NCBI GenBank assembly: GCA_013314715.1
Contig: JABUFC010000027.1
Location: 1-43,786 of the forward strand
Length of the DNA stretch: 43,786 nucleotides
Reading direction: 5' to 3'
Source: Bacteroidales bacterium
GTDB lineage: Bacteria; Bacteroidota; Bacteroidia; Bacteroidales; GWA2-32-17
The position numbers and the translations under genes were made by a program. Below are positions 36,001 through 43,616 of this stretch, one piece after another. Position 1 is the first letter of the stretch, and each line of letters begins with the position of its first letter. The notes under the pieces were generated by a model. That model ran no database searches. It was not told the origin of the DNA and saw nothing but the letters and a program-made list of their open reading frames with translations.

Positions 36001-36582
36001 AATATTTTAGTTCTCGACACCGAAGTATATTCCAACACAGGTGGTCAGGCATCAAAAGCTTCTCCTTTAGCTGCAGTTGCTAAATTTGCTGCTTCGGGTA
36101 AACGTATTCGTAAAAAAGACTTAGGACTCATAGCTACTACATACGGTTATGTTTATGTAGCACAAGTTTCGATGGGGGCTAGTCAATCACAGTACTTAAA
36201 AGCTATTCGCGAAGCCGAAGCTTACCAAGGTCCTTCTATTATAATTGCTTATGCTCCTTGTATCAATCATGGCTTACACGATGGCATGGGTAAATCACAA
36301 GAAGAAGCTAAATTAGCTGTTGAATGTGGCTACTGGACTTTGTATCGTTATAATCCAGAACTCGAAAAACAAGGACTAAATCCTTTCCAAATTGATAGCA
36401 AAGAACCCGACTGGAGCAAATTCCAAGCCTTTTTAAATAGCGAAGTCCGATTTACTTCACTTAAAAAGACTTTCCCACAAGAAGCTGAAATTTTATTTAA
36501 AGAAGCCGAAGAAAATGCAAAATGGCGTTATAATCAATACCGCAGATTAGCTAGCGCATTTGCAACTGAAAAAACAATATAA
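33043..36582 (+). CDS. nifJ: pyruvate:ferredoxin (flavodoxin) oxidoreductase
   Basis: A single-chain PFOR of 1179 residues, full length. It oxidises pyruvate with CoA to acetyl-CoA and CO2, passing electrons to ferredoxin. Domain I holds YPITPSSNMAENVDEW (about 27-42) and domain II the transketolase C-like part. Domain V has two [4Fe-4S] motifs, CIQCNQCSFVCP from residue 691 and CTGCGNCVDVCP from 747. The proximal cluster begins CAGCGETP at 814, and the TPP motif GGDGWAYDIGYGGLDH is near 965, followed by VYSNTGGQASK. Cytoplasmic and oxygen sensitive. This strongly suggests anaerobic metabolism. It is monocistronic, with its own promoter and a strong terminator. Confidence 0.98.
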   Translation: MAKEKKFMTCDGNHAAAHVAYMFSEMACIYPITPSSNMAENVDEWAAQGRKNIFGETVRVVEMQSEAGAAGAVHGALQAGTLCSTYTASQGLLLMIPNMYKIAGELLPGVFHVSARSLAAQALSIFGDHSDVMATRNTGFALLATASVQEIMDIAPVAHLAAIKSRVPFLHFFDGFRTSHEIQKIEYIENEDIINLVDKDALQAFRNRALNPNHPVTRGTAQNPDIYFQAREAANRFYDAVPDIVEYYMQEMAKITGREYHPFDYYGHPEAENIVIAMGSITDTLKEVIDYKLKRDEKVGLISVHLYRPFSKKYFMKVLPKTVKRIAVLDRTKEPGATGEPLYLDVVDVFYGEENKPLIVGGRYGLSSKDTTPGMMFSVFDNLALNEPKNHFTIGIIDDVTFTSLPMREIQCLCEGGVFEAKFYGIGSDGTVGANKNSIKIIGENTNKYVQAYFAYDSKKSGGVTISHLRFSDNVLRSPYLVCNPDFVACHVPAYLDKYDMLKGLKRNGTFLLNSIWDAEETKKHLPDSIKKYLAENEINFYIINASKIAEEIGLPGRTNTIMQAAFFKVANVIPYDLAVKAMKKAIEKTYGKKGEKVVQLNYAAVDAGEKVIKVEIPQDWKNIVVKDTTQDSHLPDFIKKVVNPINALKGDDLPVSAFLDREDGTFPAGTTKYEKRGIAINVPTWISDNCIQCNQCSFVCPHAAIRPFLLNEEELKNAPEGTVTLKANGKDYAGLHFRIQVSVLDCTGCGNCVDVCPAKTKALEFKTLESQHAEIKRWEYLSENVTYKTIADPTSTVKASQFAQPLFEFSGACAGCGETPYIKLITQLFGDRMIVANATGCSSIYGGSAPSTPYCANKEGKGVAWANSLFEDNAEYGFGIASGAKKLRERVKRYMQQLLNENINAQTKEAIQAWIDNFNNSTTTKEVSAKVAEMLKKENHPLCNEILALEQYFVKPSVWIIGGDGWAYDIGYGGLDHVIASGEDVNILVLDTEVYSNTGGQASKASPLAAVAKFAASGKRIRKKDLGLIATTYGYVYVAQVSMGASQSQYLKAIREAEAYQGPSIIIAYAPCINHGLHDGMGKSQEEAKLAVECGYWTLYRYNPELEKQGLNPFQIDSKEPDWSKFQAFLNSEVRFTSLKKTFPQEAEILFKEAEENAKWRYNQYRRLASAFATEKTI

Positions 36583-36600
36583 AAATATATGTTTTATATA

Positions 36601-36630
36601 AAAAAAGCCGGTTAAAACCGGCTTTTTTTT
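36601..36630 (+). terminator. intrinsic terminator after nifJ
   Basis: AAAAAAGCCGGTT (36601-36613) pairs with AACCGGCTTTTTT (36616-36628), and further T follow. It is GC rich against an AT background and the clearest terminator of the window. Confidence 0.9.
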
Positions 36631-36721
36631 ATATAACCTTATCATAAATATTTTCATCTTAAACTATTTTATAAAAAACAATATATATATTTTCAACCCA
36701 AGTACGATGAATAAAAGTTTC

Positions 36722-36940
36722 TTTTTTGTCGAGTCTAACCTTTTTGTCGTCGTTCTAAGCTTGTCTAATTGCTCGTTATTCTGAGCTTGTCGAAGAATGA
36801 CCCCAATGCTTATTTAGGTTTGTGTATGGTTATACCTCGACAGGCTCGGTATGACGGTGGGTTTAGGGTTTATTCTTCAAAAAAATATTACTATTTTTAT
36901 TAGCCTGGTTGAATTTGTTTATTCATGCTACTTAGGTTTA
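36722..36940. repeat. dispersed intergenic repeat, copy A
   Basis: About 220 bases closely matching copy B at 42894-43139. Inside, the arms 36775-36795 (with TCTGAGCTTGTCGAAG) and 36836-36855 (CTCGACAGGCTCGGTATGAC) are inverted relative to each other, as in the REP-like repeats common between genes in Bacteroidetes. Copies A and B differ in the number of 26-base subunits and by scattered substitutions. Confidence 0.85.
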
Positions 36941-37027
36941 AACTTTTTATAAAAACAAAAAAATGTTTATTTTCAATATTTTTTTAAAAATTTGAACAAT
37001 TTAGTATATTATTTCTACTATAAGTCC

Positions 37028-37058
37028 TTGACTTTTTTATTTTTTTACTATATTTTTG
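37028..37058 (+). promoter_or_regulatory. promoter of small secreted protein/adhesin operon
   Basis: TTG at 37028-37030, a 20-base spacer and TATTTTTG at 37051-37058 fit the phylum consensus. The ATG is at 37075. Confidence 0.6.
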
Positions 37059-37074
37059 CTAAAATTTTTAGACT

Positions 37075-37422
37075 ATGAAATATTGTTTTTTGATTTTCTT
37101 TGCTTTTTCATTATCAACAGTCTTTGCACAAGTAAAAACAACCCGTTATATTCATGTTAAATATTCTTATATTGTTGAAAATGTTAATTCCGAATTGCAA
37201 TTGCAAAAATTACAAAACGATTTTAAACAAATTAAAGGCGTAGATGAAGTTAAATACACGTATAAACCTGAAAAGCAAAAAGCACAATACATCATTTATA
37301 CCACCCAGCAAATTCGTCAATCAGAAGCGGACGAAGAATTTCACATCACTTCATTAAAAGAAGCTATCATCAAAAACAATTTAGTTCCTAATGAACTAAA
37401 AGAAGAAATAGTAGAACAATAA
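37075..37422 (+). CDS. small secreted protein, HMA-like fold possible
   Basis: 115 residues with a signal peptide (1-18, VFAQ). The mature part has a beta-alpha-beta-beta pattern: IHVKYSYIVEN, a helix LQLQKLQNDFKQIKG, then VDEVKYTYKPE and QYIIYTTQQ. It resembles heavy-metal-associated or ferredoxin-like folds, but no CxxC or other metal ligand set is visible. I do not recognise the family. It ends 10 bases before the giant adhesin gene and shares its promoter. A chaperone or processing role for the large protein is possible but is pure inference. Confidence 0.75.
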   Translation: MKYCFLIFFAFSLSTVFAQVKTTRYIHVKYSYIVENVNSELQLQKLQNDFKQIKGVDEVKYTYKPEKQKAQYIIYTTQQIRQSEADEEFHITSLKEAIIKNNLVPNELKEEIVEQ

Positions 37423-37432
37423 AATCAAAACC

Positions 37433-40400
37433 ATGATAAAAACAAGAAATTTACTTGCTATTGCAAGCGTTGTATTATTATCTTTTAATGTGTTTAGTCA
37501 GGGCAATGATTGCTCAAATGCAACAACTATTTCAGTAACTGCCAACTGCTCAAGCCCTGTATCGGGGACTTCGGCAGGAGCAACCCAATCGTTTGCCGGT
37601 TGCGTAGGAACAGCCGATGATGACGTTTGGTATAAATTTACGGCAACAGCGACCAGCCATGTCATCACAGTTACACCATCGGCAAGTTACGACCCTGTAG
37701 TTGAACTTTTTTCGGGCAATTGCAGTTCGTTAACTTCTCTTTATTGCCGAGACAATGGAATGACAGGCGAAGCCGAAACGATATATGCTACCGGATTAAC
37801 CGTTGGCAATACTTATTACGTAAGAATTTATCACTATTACAGCGGTAGTGGTTCTAATACATTCACCATTTGCGTAACAACGCCCCCCTCTGCTCCAACA
37901 AATGACAATTGCAGCAGTGCCAGTACTTTAGTTGTAAGTACTACATGTAGCTATACCAATGGTTCATCGTATGGTGCAACAGCATCGTCCACTCCTGCCT
38001 GTGCTGGTTCACCCGACGACGATGTGTGGTATAAATTCACCGCCACCAATGCCGTTCAAACCATCACCGTTGATCCATCTGCCAATATGGACCCTGTTGT
38101 GGAACTGTTTTCGGGTTCTTGCTCCAGCCTTACCTCCTTGTATTGTCAAGACGATGGCTTTACAGATGGTAACGAAGTAATCAATGCCGTTGGGCTTATT
38201 CCGGGACAGACTTATTATATTCGTGTTTACGATTATTATAACTCAAATGGCGGATACCCATTCCAAATATGCGTAACAGGTAGTTCAACTTCAACTCCCA
38301 TCAACGATGAATGTGCAAATGCAATAGAATTGCCCGAAGTAACATCTGAATGTAATTATTATTATTTTACAACTACAGGTGCAACTAATTCTACCACTAC
38401 TCCCCTTCCGACTAATTGCGAAAACTTTGATGGCACTCCCAATGCCGGTGGTTTTAGTACCAGTTCAAAAGATGTTTGGTTTAAAATAAAAGTTCCTTCC
38501 AATGGGAAATTGAGTATTAGACCTATGCCAGCTTATGGTATAAGTGATGCAGCTATGGTTTTATATTCAGGTACGTGTGGTTCATTAAGTCAAATAGCCT
38601 GCTCCGATGACCATAATTACCCAGGTACAAGCAATGACATGAAACCTTATATCAATGTTTCGGGTTTAACAGTAGGTTCGTATGTTTATTTAAGGTATTG
38701 GGCATTTGGCTCAGCCTCGGGCGACTTTGCTATTTGTGTCGAATCGCCAACCAACGATGCTTGTTCAAATTCACTACAAATATGCGACATAAACGGCTAC
38801 GCCGGTTCAACGAGTTCTGCATTTACCGCTGACCGACCCGGTAATATGCGAGGAAATGCTGAAATGAACGACCCACCTACTTACACTTATACTCCAGGCA
38901 CCTGTCAACCCGGTGGTATATTCGGCTTAGGGGGTTCATGGGGAACAGGCGCTCCCAATTGTGATGTACAAATTAACAACAATTCGTGGATTAAATTTAC
39001 AGCTTCGAATACAAGTGTTACCCTCAATGTTAATATTAGCAACTGTTGGGTAGGTAATTATCCCTCTGGAGGTATTCAAATGCAAATATTTTCAGGAAAT
39101 TCGTGCACCAATTTTGCTCCTGTAAGCGATTTTAAAGAAGGTTCTTCTACCTTTACCATTACAGCCAACAATTTAACTGTCGGTAATGAATATTATTTGA
39201 TGATAGATGGCTTTGCTGGAGATATTTGTGACTATAGCATAACGGCTAATACCGGCGTTCAGTTTACTGATATTACCGCTACCAGCACTTCTATTTGCCC
39301 TGGTCAAAGTGTAACGCTAACGGCACCATCGGGTGCTACCAGCTATTTATGGTCACCGGGTGGACAAACCACTCAAAGCATTACGGTTTCTCCGGCAACT
39401 ACATTTACCTACTCATGCGAAGTAACAGGCGTTTGTAACTATAAGCAAACATTAAATAAAACTGTTGTTGTAAATCCTTTACCCACAATTAGTATTTCGA
39501 ACAATGGTCCAATATGTCAAGGTGGCACATTAACACTTAGCGCCTCGGGCGGAAGTACGTATAATTGGTCAGGACCAAATGGATTTTCTAGTACACAACA
39601 GAATCCAAGTATAACATCAGCTAGTACTGCAGCAAGTGGAACTTATTATGTTACTGTTACCTCGTCGGCAGGATGTTCAAGCACATCTTCAACCAGTGTA
39701 ACGGTAAATGCGGCTCCATCCTCTCCTACTGTATCAGCCACCAATACGACCATATGCAACGGACAATCGACCACTATCAATGCATCTGGTAGCGGAGCCA
39801 GCTACTTTCAAGTATATAATGCCTCTACCAACGGTACTCTATTAGGAACCACTCCATTAACAGTGTCACCTACAGCTACTACTACTTATTATGTACAAGC
39901 TGTAAGTAGCTCAGGATGCACCAATTTAGGTGGACGAGTTCCAATAACCATCACCGTTAATCCCAATCCGACACCAAGCATCAGCAGTAACAGCGGTATT
40001 TGTGCCGGACAAACTTTGCAATTAAATGCCTCGGGAGGAACTAGCTATAATTGGTCTGGTCCTAATGGTTTTACCAGCACACAGCAAAATCCTTCGATTC
40101 CGTCAGCCACCACTGCTGCAACCGGAACTTATACCGTTACCGTAACCAACAGTTACAACTGTTCAGCAACAGCTTCGACCTATGCTACCGTTAATACGTT
40201 ACCAAACGCAACAGCAAGCAGCAACAGTGCTATATGTTCGGGGCAAACACTTAATTTATATGCTAATGGAGGTAGCACCTATAGTTGGTCAGGACCAGCA
40301 GGCTTCACCAGTTCTAATCAAAACCCTGTTATTACTAATGCTACCACTTCCAATTCAGGGATATATTATGTAACAGTAAGCAATGGCACATGTTCAAGTA

Positions 40401-42550
40401 CAACCTCAATAAATGTTACCGTCAATGCTACACCTACGGTAAGCATATCGAGCAACAGCCCACTTTGCACTGGAAATACATTACAACTTAATGCCAGTGG
40501 TGGTAGCAGTTATCAATGGTCGGGTGTAGGTGGCTTCACCAGCACTCAACAAAATCCTACCATTCCCAATGCACAATTATCAAACCAAGGTACTTACTAC
40601 GTAACGGTAACCGCTTCGAATGGATGTACCGCAGTAGCAAGCACCGATGTTTATATTAGCAGTTCGTTTAATTCGACGATTACACCCGCCGGACCATTTT
40701 GTTCGAACGGAAATCCTGTAACTTTAACAGCTGCAACGCCCGGTGGCACATGGTCGGGCAATGGTATTACCGATGCTATTCTTGGCGTATTTAATCCCAC
40801 CAATGCAGGACCTGGTACACACACCATTACTTATACCATATCCGGTTCTTGTGGTTCAACAAGTACAACCAATATTACTGTTTATCAAAGCCCAACAGCT
40901 GTTGCATCATCGAATAGTCCCATTTGCGAAGGTCAAACACTTAACTTAAACTCCAATAATGTTTCAAATGCTTCATACGTTTGGAATGGACCAAATAGTT
41001 TTAGCAGTACCCAACAAAATCCATCTATAAATAATACAACGATTAACAATGGCGGAAACTATACACTTACCATTACCGATACCCATCAATGTACGGCAGT
41101 AACAAGTATTAACGTAACCATTAATCCTGCTCCATCGGTAAGTTTAACAGCTAGCAATCCTATTTGCCAAGGTTCTACTTTAAATATTAGTGCGACATCC
41201 GGTTATAATTCCTATAGTTGGCAAGGACCGAATGGTTATCAATCATCTCAATCGTCTATTTCTATTCCCAATGCTAGTTCAGCCCAGTCAGGGACTTATA
41301 CCGTAACGGTTACTAATGCAAATGGTTGTTCGAAAATTGAATCTATTGTAATCAACGTTTTGAATTTTGCTTCAGCATCCATGACTGTTAATGCTATTAA
41401 CCCTGCATGTTCGTACAGTAACGATGGACAAATTCAACTTTTCGTTAGCGGAGGTACACCGCCTTATCAATATCATTGGTCGCACGATAACACCAACACT
41501 TCTAACATAGCTAATAATCTTCAAGGTGGCTATTATAGCATAACCATAACCGACGGCAATGGTTGTAATATAGATACACTCATCAACCTTTCGGCTCCTG
41601 AGCCCATTCAAATTGATGTAACCCCTCAAAATCCAAATTGTTTTGGTATTCACGACGGAAGCATCACAACCCATGTTAGCGGTGGAACTCCAAACTACAC
41701 CTATTTTTGGAACAATAATTCGACCTCTGCTCAACTAACGCAGATAGGTCCCGGAGTATATTCGCTAACGGTTACCGATAGCCATCAATGTACATCGGTA
41801 TCTTCGAATATTACTATTACCGAACCCGATGAAATCATACTTCAGCTAAGTGCTACCAACAATCAATGCCCATCGGATAATATTGCATCAGCCACTGCTC
41901 AAGTTTCGGGAGGTGTAAGCCCCTATACTTATCAATGGTCGAATGGACAAAATACCCCTACTATAAATCACATTGAAGGAGGCTATTATAGTATAACCGT
42001 AACCGATGCGAACTCTTGCAATAAGGTTGATAGTATTTACGTTATTTCACCCGATGGCTTTACCAATAATGCTTTAGTTATCAAAGATACCATTAACGGA
42101 GTAGCTTCTATCGACAATCAAATAAGCGGAGGAACACCACCTTACCAATATACATGGTCAAGCGGACAAAACACCGAAGATTTAATCAATATCGAAGCCG
42201 GTACCTATATTTTAACCGTAACCGATGCGGCTAATTGTACTTTTATAGATACTTTTGATATAAAACTTCCTATTTTAATACCTACCCTATTTACTCCCAA
42301 TGGCGACAACACCAACGACCATTTTAACATTAAAAACATTCACATCGTAGCAAAAGTTCACATCGAAATTTATAATCGCTGGGGAAACAAATTATTCGCT
42401 TTTGATGGAACGGGCAGCGAATATGCTAATCCTGACCGTCAATGGGACGGAACTTCGAATGGCAAAGAATTGCCCATGGGTTCGTTTGTTTATATTGTAA
42501 TTGTAAACGATAACGAAGTACATAATGGGGTCGTTTCGATTGTGAGATAA
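37433..42550 (+). CDS. giant modular surface protein with type B type IX sorting domain
   Basis: 1705 residues. Signal peptide at 1-23 (FSQG). Four pre-peptidase-like modules follow (about 24-150, 155-285, 290-445 and 450-615), each with DDVWYKFTA or a similar motif and a Y-Y-V-R strand. Next come about nine Ig/PKD-like modules (about 620-1330) with the core GGSTYNWSGPNGFSSTQQNP and linkers such as SNSPICEGQ. Four SprB repeats follow (about 1335-1610) with GGTPPYQYHWS and YYSITITDGNGC. The end (about 1617-1705) is the gliding-motility C-terminal domain: PTLFTPNGDNTNDHFNI, IYNRWGNKLF, WDGTSNGKELPMGSFVYIV. It should be exported by the type IX system to the cell surface, probably as an adhesin. 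It is second in the operon with the small secreted protein. Confidence 0.95.
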   Translation: MIKTRNLLAIASVVLLSFNVFSQGNDCSNATTISVTANCSSPVSGTSAGATQSFAGCVGTADDDVWYKFTATATSHVITVTPSASYDPVVELFSGNCSSLTSLYCRDNGMTGEAETIYATGLTVGNTYYVRIYHYYSGSGSNTFTICVTTPPSAPTNDNCSSASTLVVSTTCSYTNGSSYGATASSTPACAGSPDDDVWYKFTATNAVQTITVDPSANMDPVVELFSGSCSSLTSLYCQDDGFTDGNEVINAVGLIPGQTYYIRVYDYYNSNGGYPFQICVTGSSTSTPINDECANAIELPEVTSECNYYYFTTTGATNSTTTPLPTNCENFDGTPNAGGFSTSSKDVWFKIKVPSNGKLSIRPMPAYGISDAAMVLYSGTCGSLSQIACSDDHNYPGTSNDMKPYINVSGLTVGSYVYLRYWAFGSASGDFAICVESPTNDACSNSLQICDINGYAGSTSSAFTADRPGNMRGNAEMNDPPTYTYTPGTCQPGGIFGLGGSWGTGAPNCDVQINNNSWIKFTASNTSVTLNVNISNCWVGNYPSGGIQMQIFSGNSCTNFAPVSDFKEGSSTFTITANNLTVGNEYYLMIDGFAGDICDYSITANTGVQFTDITATSTSICPGQSVTLTAPSGATSYLWSPGGQTTQSITVSPATTFTYSCEVTGVCNYKQTLNKTVVVNPLPTISISNNGPICQGGTLTLSASGGSTYNWSGPNGFSSTQQNPSITSASTAASGTYYVTVTSSAGCSSTSSTSVTVNAAPSSPTVSATNTTICNGQSTTINASGSGASYFQVYNASTNGTLLGTTPLTVSPTATTTYYVQAVSSSGCTNLGGRVPITITVNPNPTPSISSNSGICAGQTLQLNASGGTSYNWSGPNGFTSTQQNPSIPSATTAATGTYTVTVTNSYNCSATASTYATVNTLPNATASSNSAICSGQTLNLYANGGSTYSWSGPAGFTSSNQNPVITNATTSNSGIYYVTVSNGTCSSTTSINVTVNATPTVSISSNSPLCTGNTLQLNASGGSSYQWSGVGGFTSTQQNPTIPNAQLSNQGTYYVTVTASNGCTAVASTDVYISSSFNSTITPAGPFCSNGNPVTLTAATPGGTWSGNGITDAILGVFNPTNAGPGTHTITYTISGSCGSTSTTNITVYQSPTAVASSNSPICEGQTLNLNSNNVSNASYVWNGPNSFSSTQQNPSINNTTINNGGNYTLTITDTHQCTAVTSINVTINPAPSVSLTASNPICQGSTLNISATSGYNSYSWQGPNGYQSSQSSISIPNASSAQSGTYTVTVTNANGCSKIESIVINVLNFASASMTVNAINPACSYSNDGQIQLFVSGGTPPYQYHWSHDNTNTSNIANNLQGGYYSITITDGNGCNIDTLINLSAPEPIQIDVTPQNPNCFGIHDGSITTHVSGGTPNYTYFWNNNSTSAQLTQIGPGVYSLTVTDSHQCTSVSSNITITEPDEIILQLSATNNQCPSDNIASATAQVSGGVSPYTYQWSNGQNTPTINHIEGGYYSITVTDANSCNKVDSIYVISPDGFTNNALVIKDTINGVASIDNQISGGTPPYQYTWSSGQNTEDLINIEAGTYILTVTDAANCTFIDTFDIKLPILIPTLFTPNGDNTNDHFNIKNIHIVAKVHIEIYNRWGNKLFAFDGTGSEYANPDRQWDGTSNGKELPMGSFVYIVIVNDNEVHNGVVSIVR

Positions 42551-42660
42551 AACCAGTTTTTTTAAACTTTAATATAACATTTTTAAAAGCGTAATTTATT
42601 TAAATAATTTATATTACCTAGCATTTCAATAGTTTAAACCCAAATTAATCAATAGGAATT

Positions 42661-42691
42661 TCGTCTCGTTATAAGTTTAATAACGAGACGA
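42661..42691. repeat. perfect 12-bp inverted repeat
   Basis: TCGTCTCGTTAT (42661-42672) and ATAACGAGACGA (42680-42691) with a 7-base loop. No T tract follows on the plus strand. It is the first structured element after the adhesin gene, so it could protect or process the mRNA 3' end, or be a repeat. Confidence 0.7.
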
Positions 42692-42877
42692 GCCGAACTG
42701 CTTGATTTAGTTAGGGTAGTCCCGATTTACTGTTTGTTTCAATTCCAATTTATAAAATTGATTACAAGCACTTTATCGTATAGGCATTTCTAATGCGTAA
42801 TCTGAGTTAAATTATTCATAGAGTATAATTACCCATTTAATATCAAGCAATATTGCTTAATTATAAAATTTAATTGT

Positions 42878-43273
42878 GAGACCTTTGCAAAACTCTTTTT
42901 GGGGCGAGTCCAACCTTTTTGTAGTCATTCTGAGCTTGTCGAATTTCCCGTCATTCTGAGCTTGTCGAATTTCCCGTCATTCTGAGCTTGTCGAAGAATG
43001 ACCCCAATGCTCATTTAGTTTTGCGTATGGTTATACCTCGACAGGCTCGGTATGACAGTGGGTGTAGGGTTTATTCTTCTATAAATATTACTATTTTTAT
43101 TAGCCTGATTGAATTTGTTTATTCATCCTACTTAGGTTAAAAATGTCCAAAAAGAGACCTATGCAAAACTATAATAAAACAACTGTATTCGTTATTGGAA
43201 TAAAAAAAACAATCTTATTTTCAATTTTTTTTTCAATTACATGAGAATAAAAAAGGAGTTTTGCAAAGGTTTC
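42878..43273. mobile_element. MITE-like remnant with 18-bp terminal inverted repeats
   Basis: GAGACCTTTGCAAAACTC at 42878-42895 is matched in inverted orientation at 43256-43273 (17 of 18 positions, read from the right). A third, direct partial copy GAGACCTATGCAAAACT is at 43154-43170. Ends of this sort are typical of short non-autonomous elements mobilised by a DDE transposase. No transposase is present and no target duplication is visible. Dispersed repeat copy B lies inside. Confidence 0.5.
42894..43139. repeat. dispersed intergenic repeat, copy B
   Basis: Matches copy A (36722-36940) over its length, but holds three copies of a 26-base unit (starting at 42925, 42951 and 42977; core TCATTCTGAGCTTGTCGAA) where copy A has about two degenerate ones. 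The inverted arms are 42976-42996 and 43037-43056. It is flanked by CTCTTTTTGG (42893-42902) and its reverse complement at 43147-43156. Confidence 0.85.
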
Positions 43274-43299
43274 ATGATGATAATGATGTTTTTTGATTG

Positions 43300-43433
43300 G
43301 ATGCTGAAATAAAATCAGTATGACGGTTTTTGGTTAGTGTTGGGTTTTGTGGAGATGCTGAAACGAGTTCAGTATGACGATCGGGAGGTAGTGTTGTAGT
43401 TTGAGGAGATGCTGAAACGAGTTCAGCATGACG
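43300..43433. repeat. tandem repeat with 54-base period, three units
   Basis: A 26-base core (GATGCTGAAACGAGTTCAG plus TATGACG in most) occurs at 43300-43325, 43354-43379 and 43408-43433, exactly 54 bases apart. Units 2 and 3 hold a hairpin: arms GCTGAA and TTCAGY around ACGAG. The 28-base intervals are also similar to each other. Confidence 0.85.
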
Positions 43434-43490
43434 GTTGGAGGGTAGTATGGTGGTCTTTTGAAATAGGCAATATTCACCACACCATTCGTC

Positions 43491-43511
43491 ATCCCGAACT
43501 TGTTTCGGGAT
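43491..43511. repeat. REP-like hairpin
   Basis: ATCCCGAA (43491-43498) and TTCGGGAT (43504-43511) with a five-base loop, preceded by CGTC. This CGTCATCCCGAA type is a familiar intergenic repeat in this phylum. Confidence 0.7.
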
Positions 43512-43616
43512 CTTCCCACGACTTCGCCACTTTTTAGGCTTTAGTAATTGATATACAAATATATATAAAATTATGTAGGCACTACATGATTTTACAAGTA
43601 ATTATATATCAATACA

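Larger units (their letters stand above)
36631..37074. other. gene-free stretch with repeat copy A
   Basis: No coding frame of note. It contains the dispersed repeat at 36722-36940 and, at the right end, the promoter of the following gene. The rest is AT-rich with no recognisable signal. Confidence 0.7.
42551..43616. other. gene-free, repeat-rich intergenic region
   Basis: About 1.07 kb with no convincing gene. A perfect hairpin (42661-42691) comes first. A MITE-like remnant (42878-43273) with dispersed repeat copy B inside it follows, then a 54-base-period tandem repeat (43300-43433) and a further REP-like hairpin (43491-43511). Short open frames here come from translating the repeats and are not genes. 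Confidence 0.7.

Noticed and set aside
41372-41734. 120-codon antisense frame inside the giant adhesin gene
   Set aside because: Shadow of the SprB repeat coding; low complexity and no start signals.
43300-43433. CRISPR-like spacing of 26-base repeats with 28-base spacers
   Set aside because: Only three units, the spacers resemble each other, one core is degenerate, and no cas gene is present.
43334-43519. Small minus-strand frame across the repeats
   Set aside because: Its peptide repeats NSFQHL because it translates the tandem repeat; it is not a gene.
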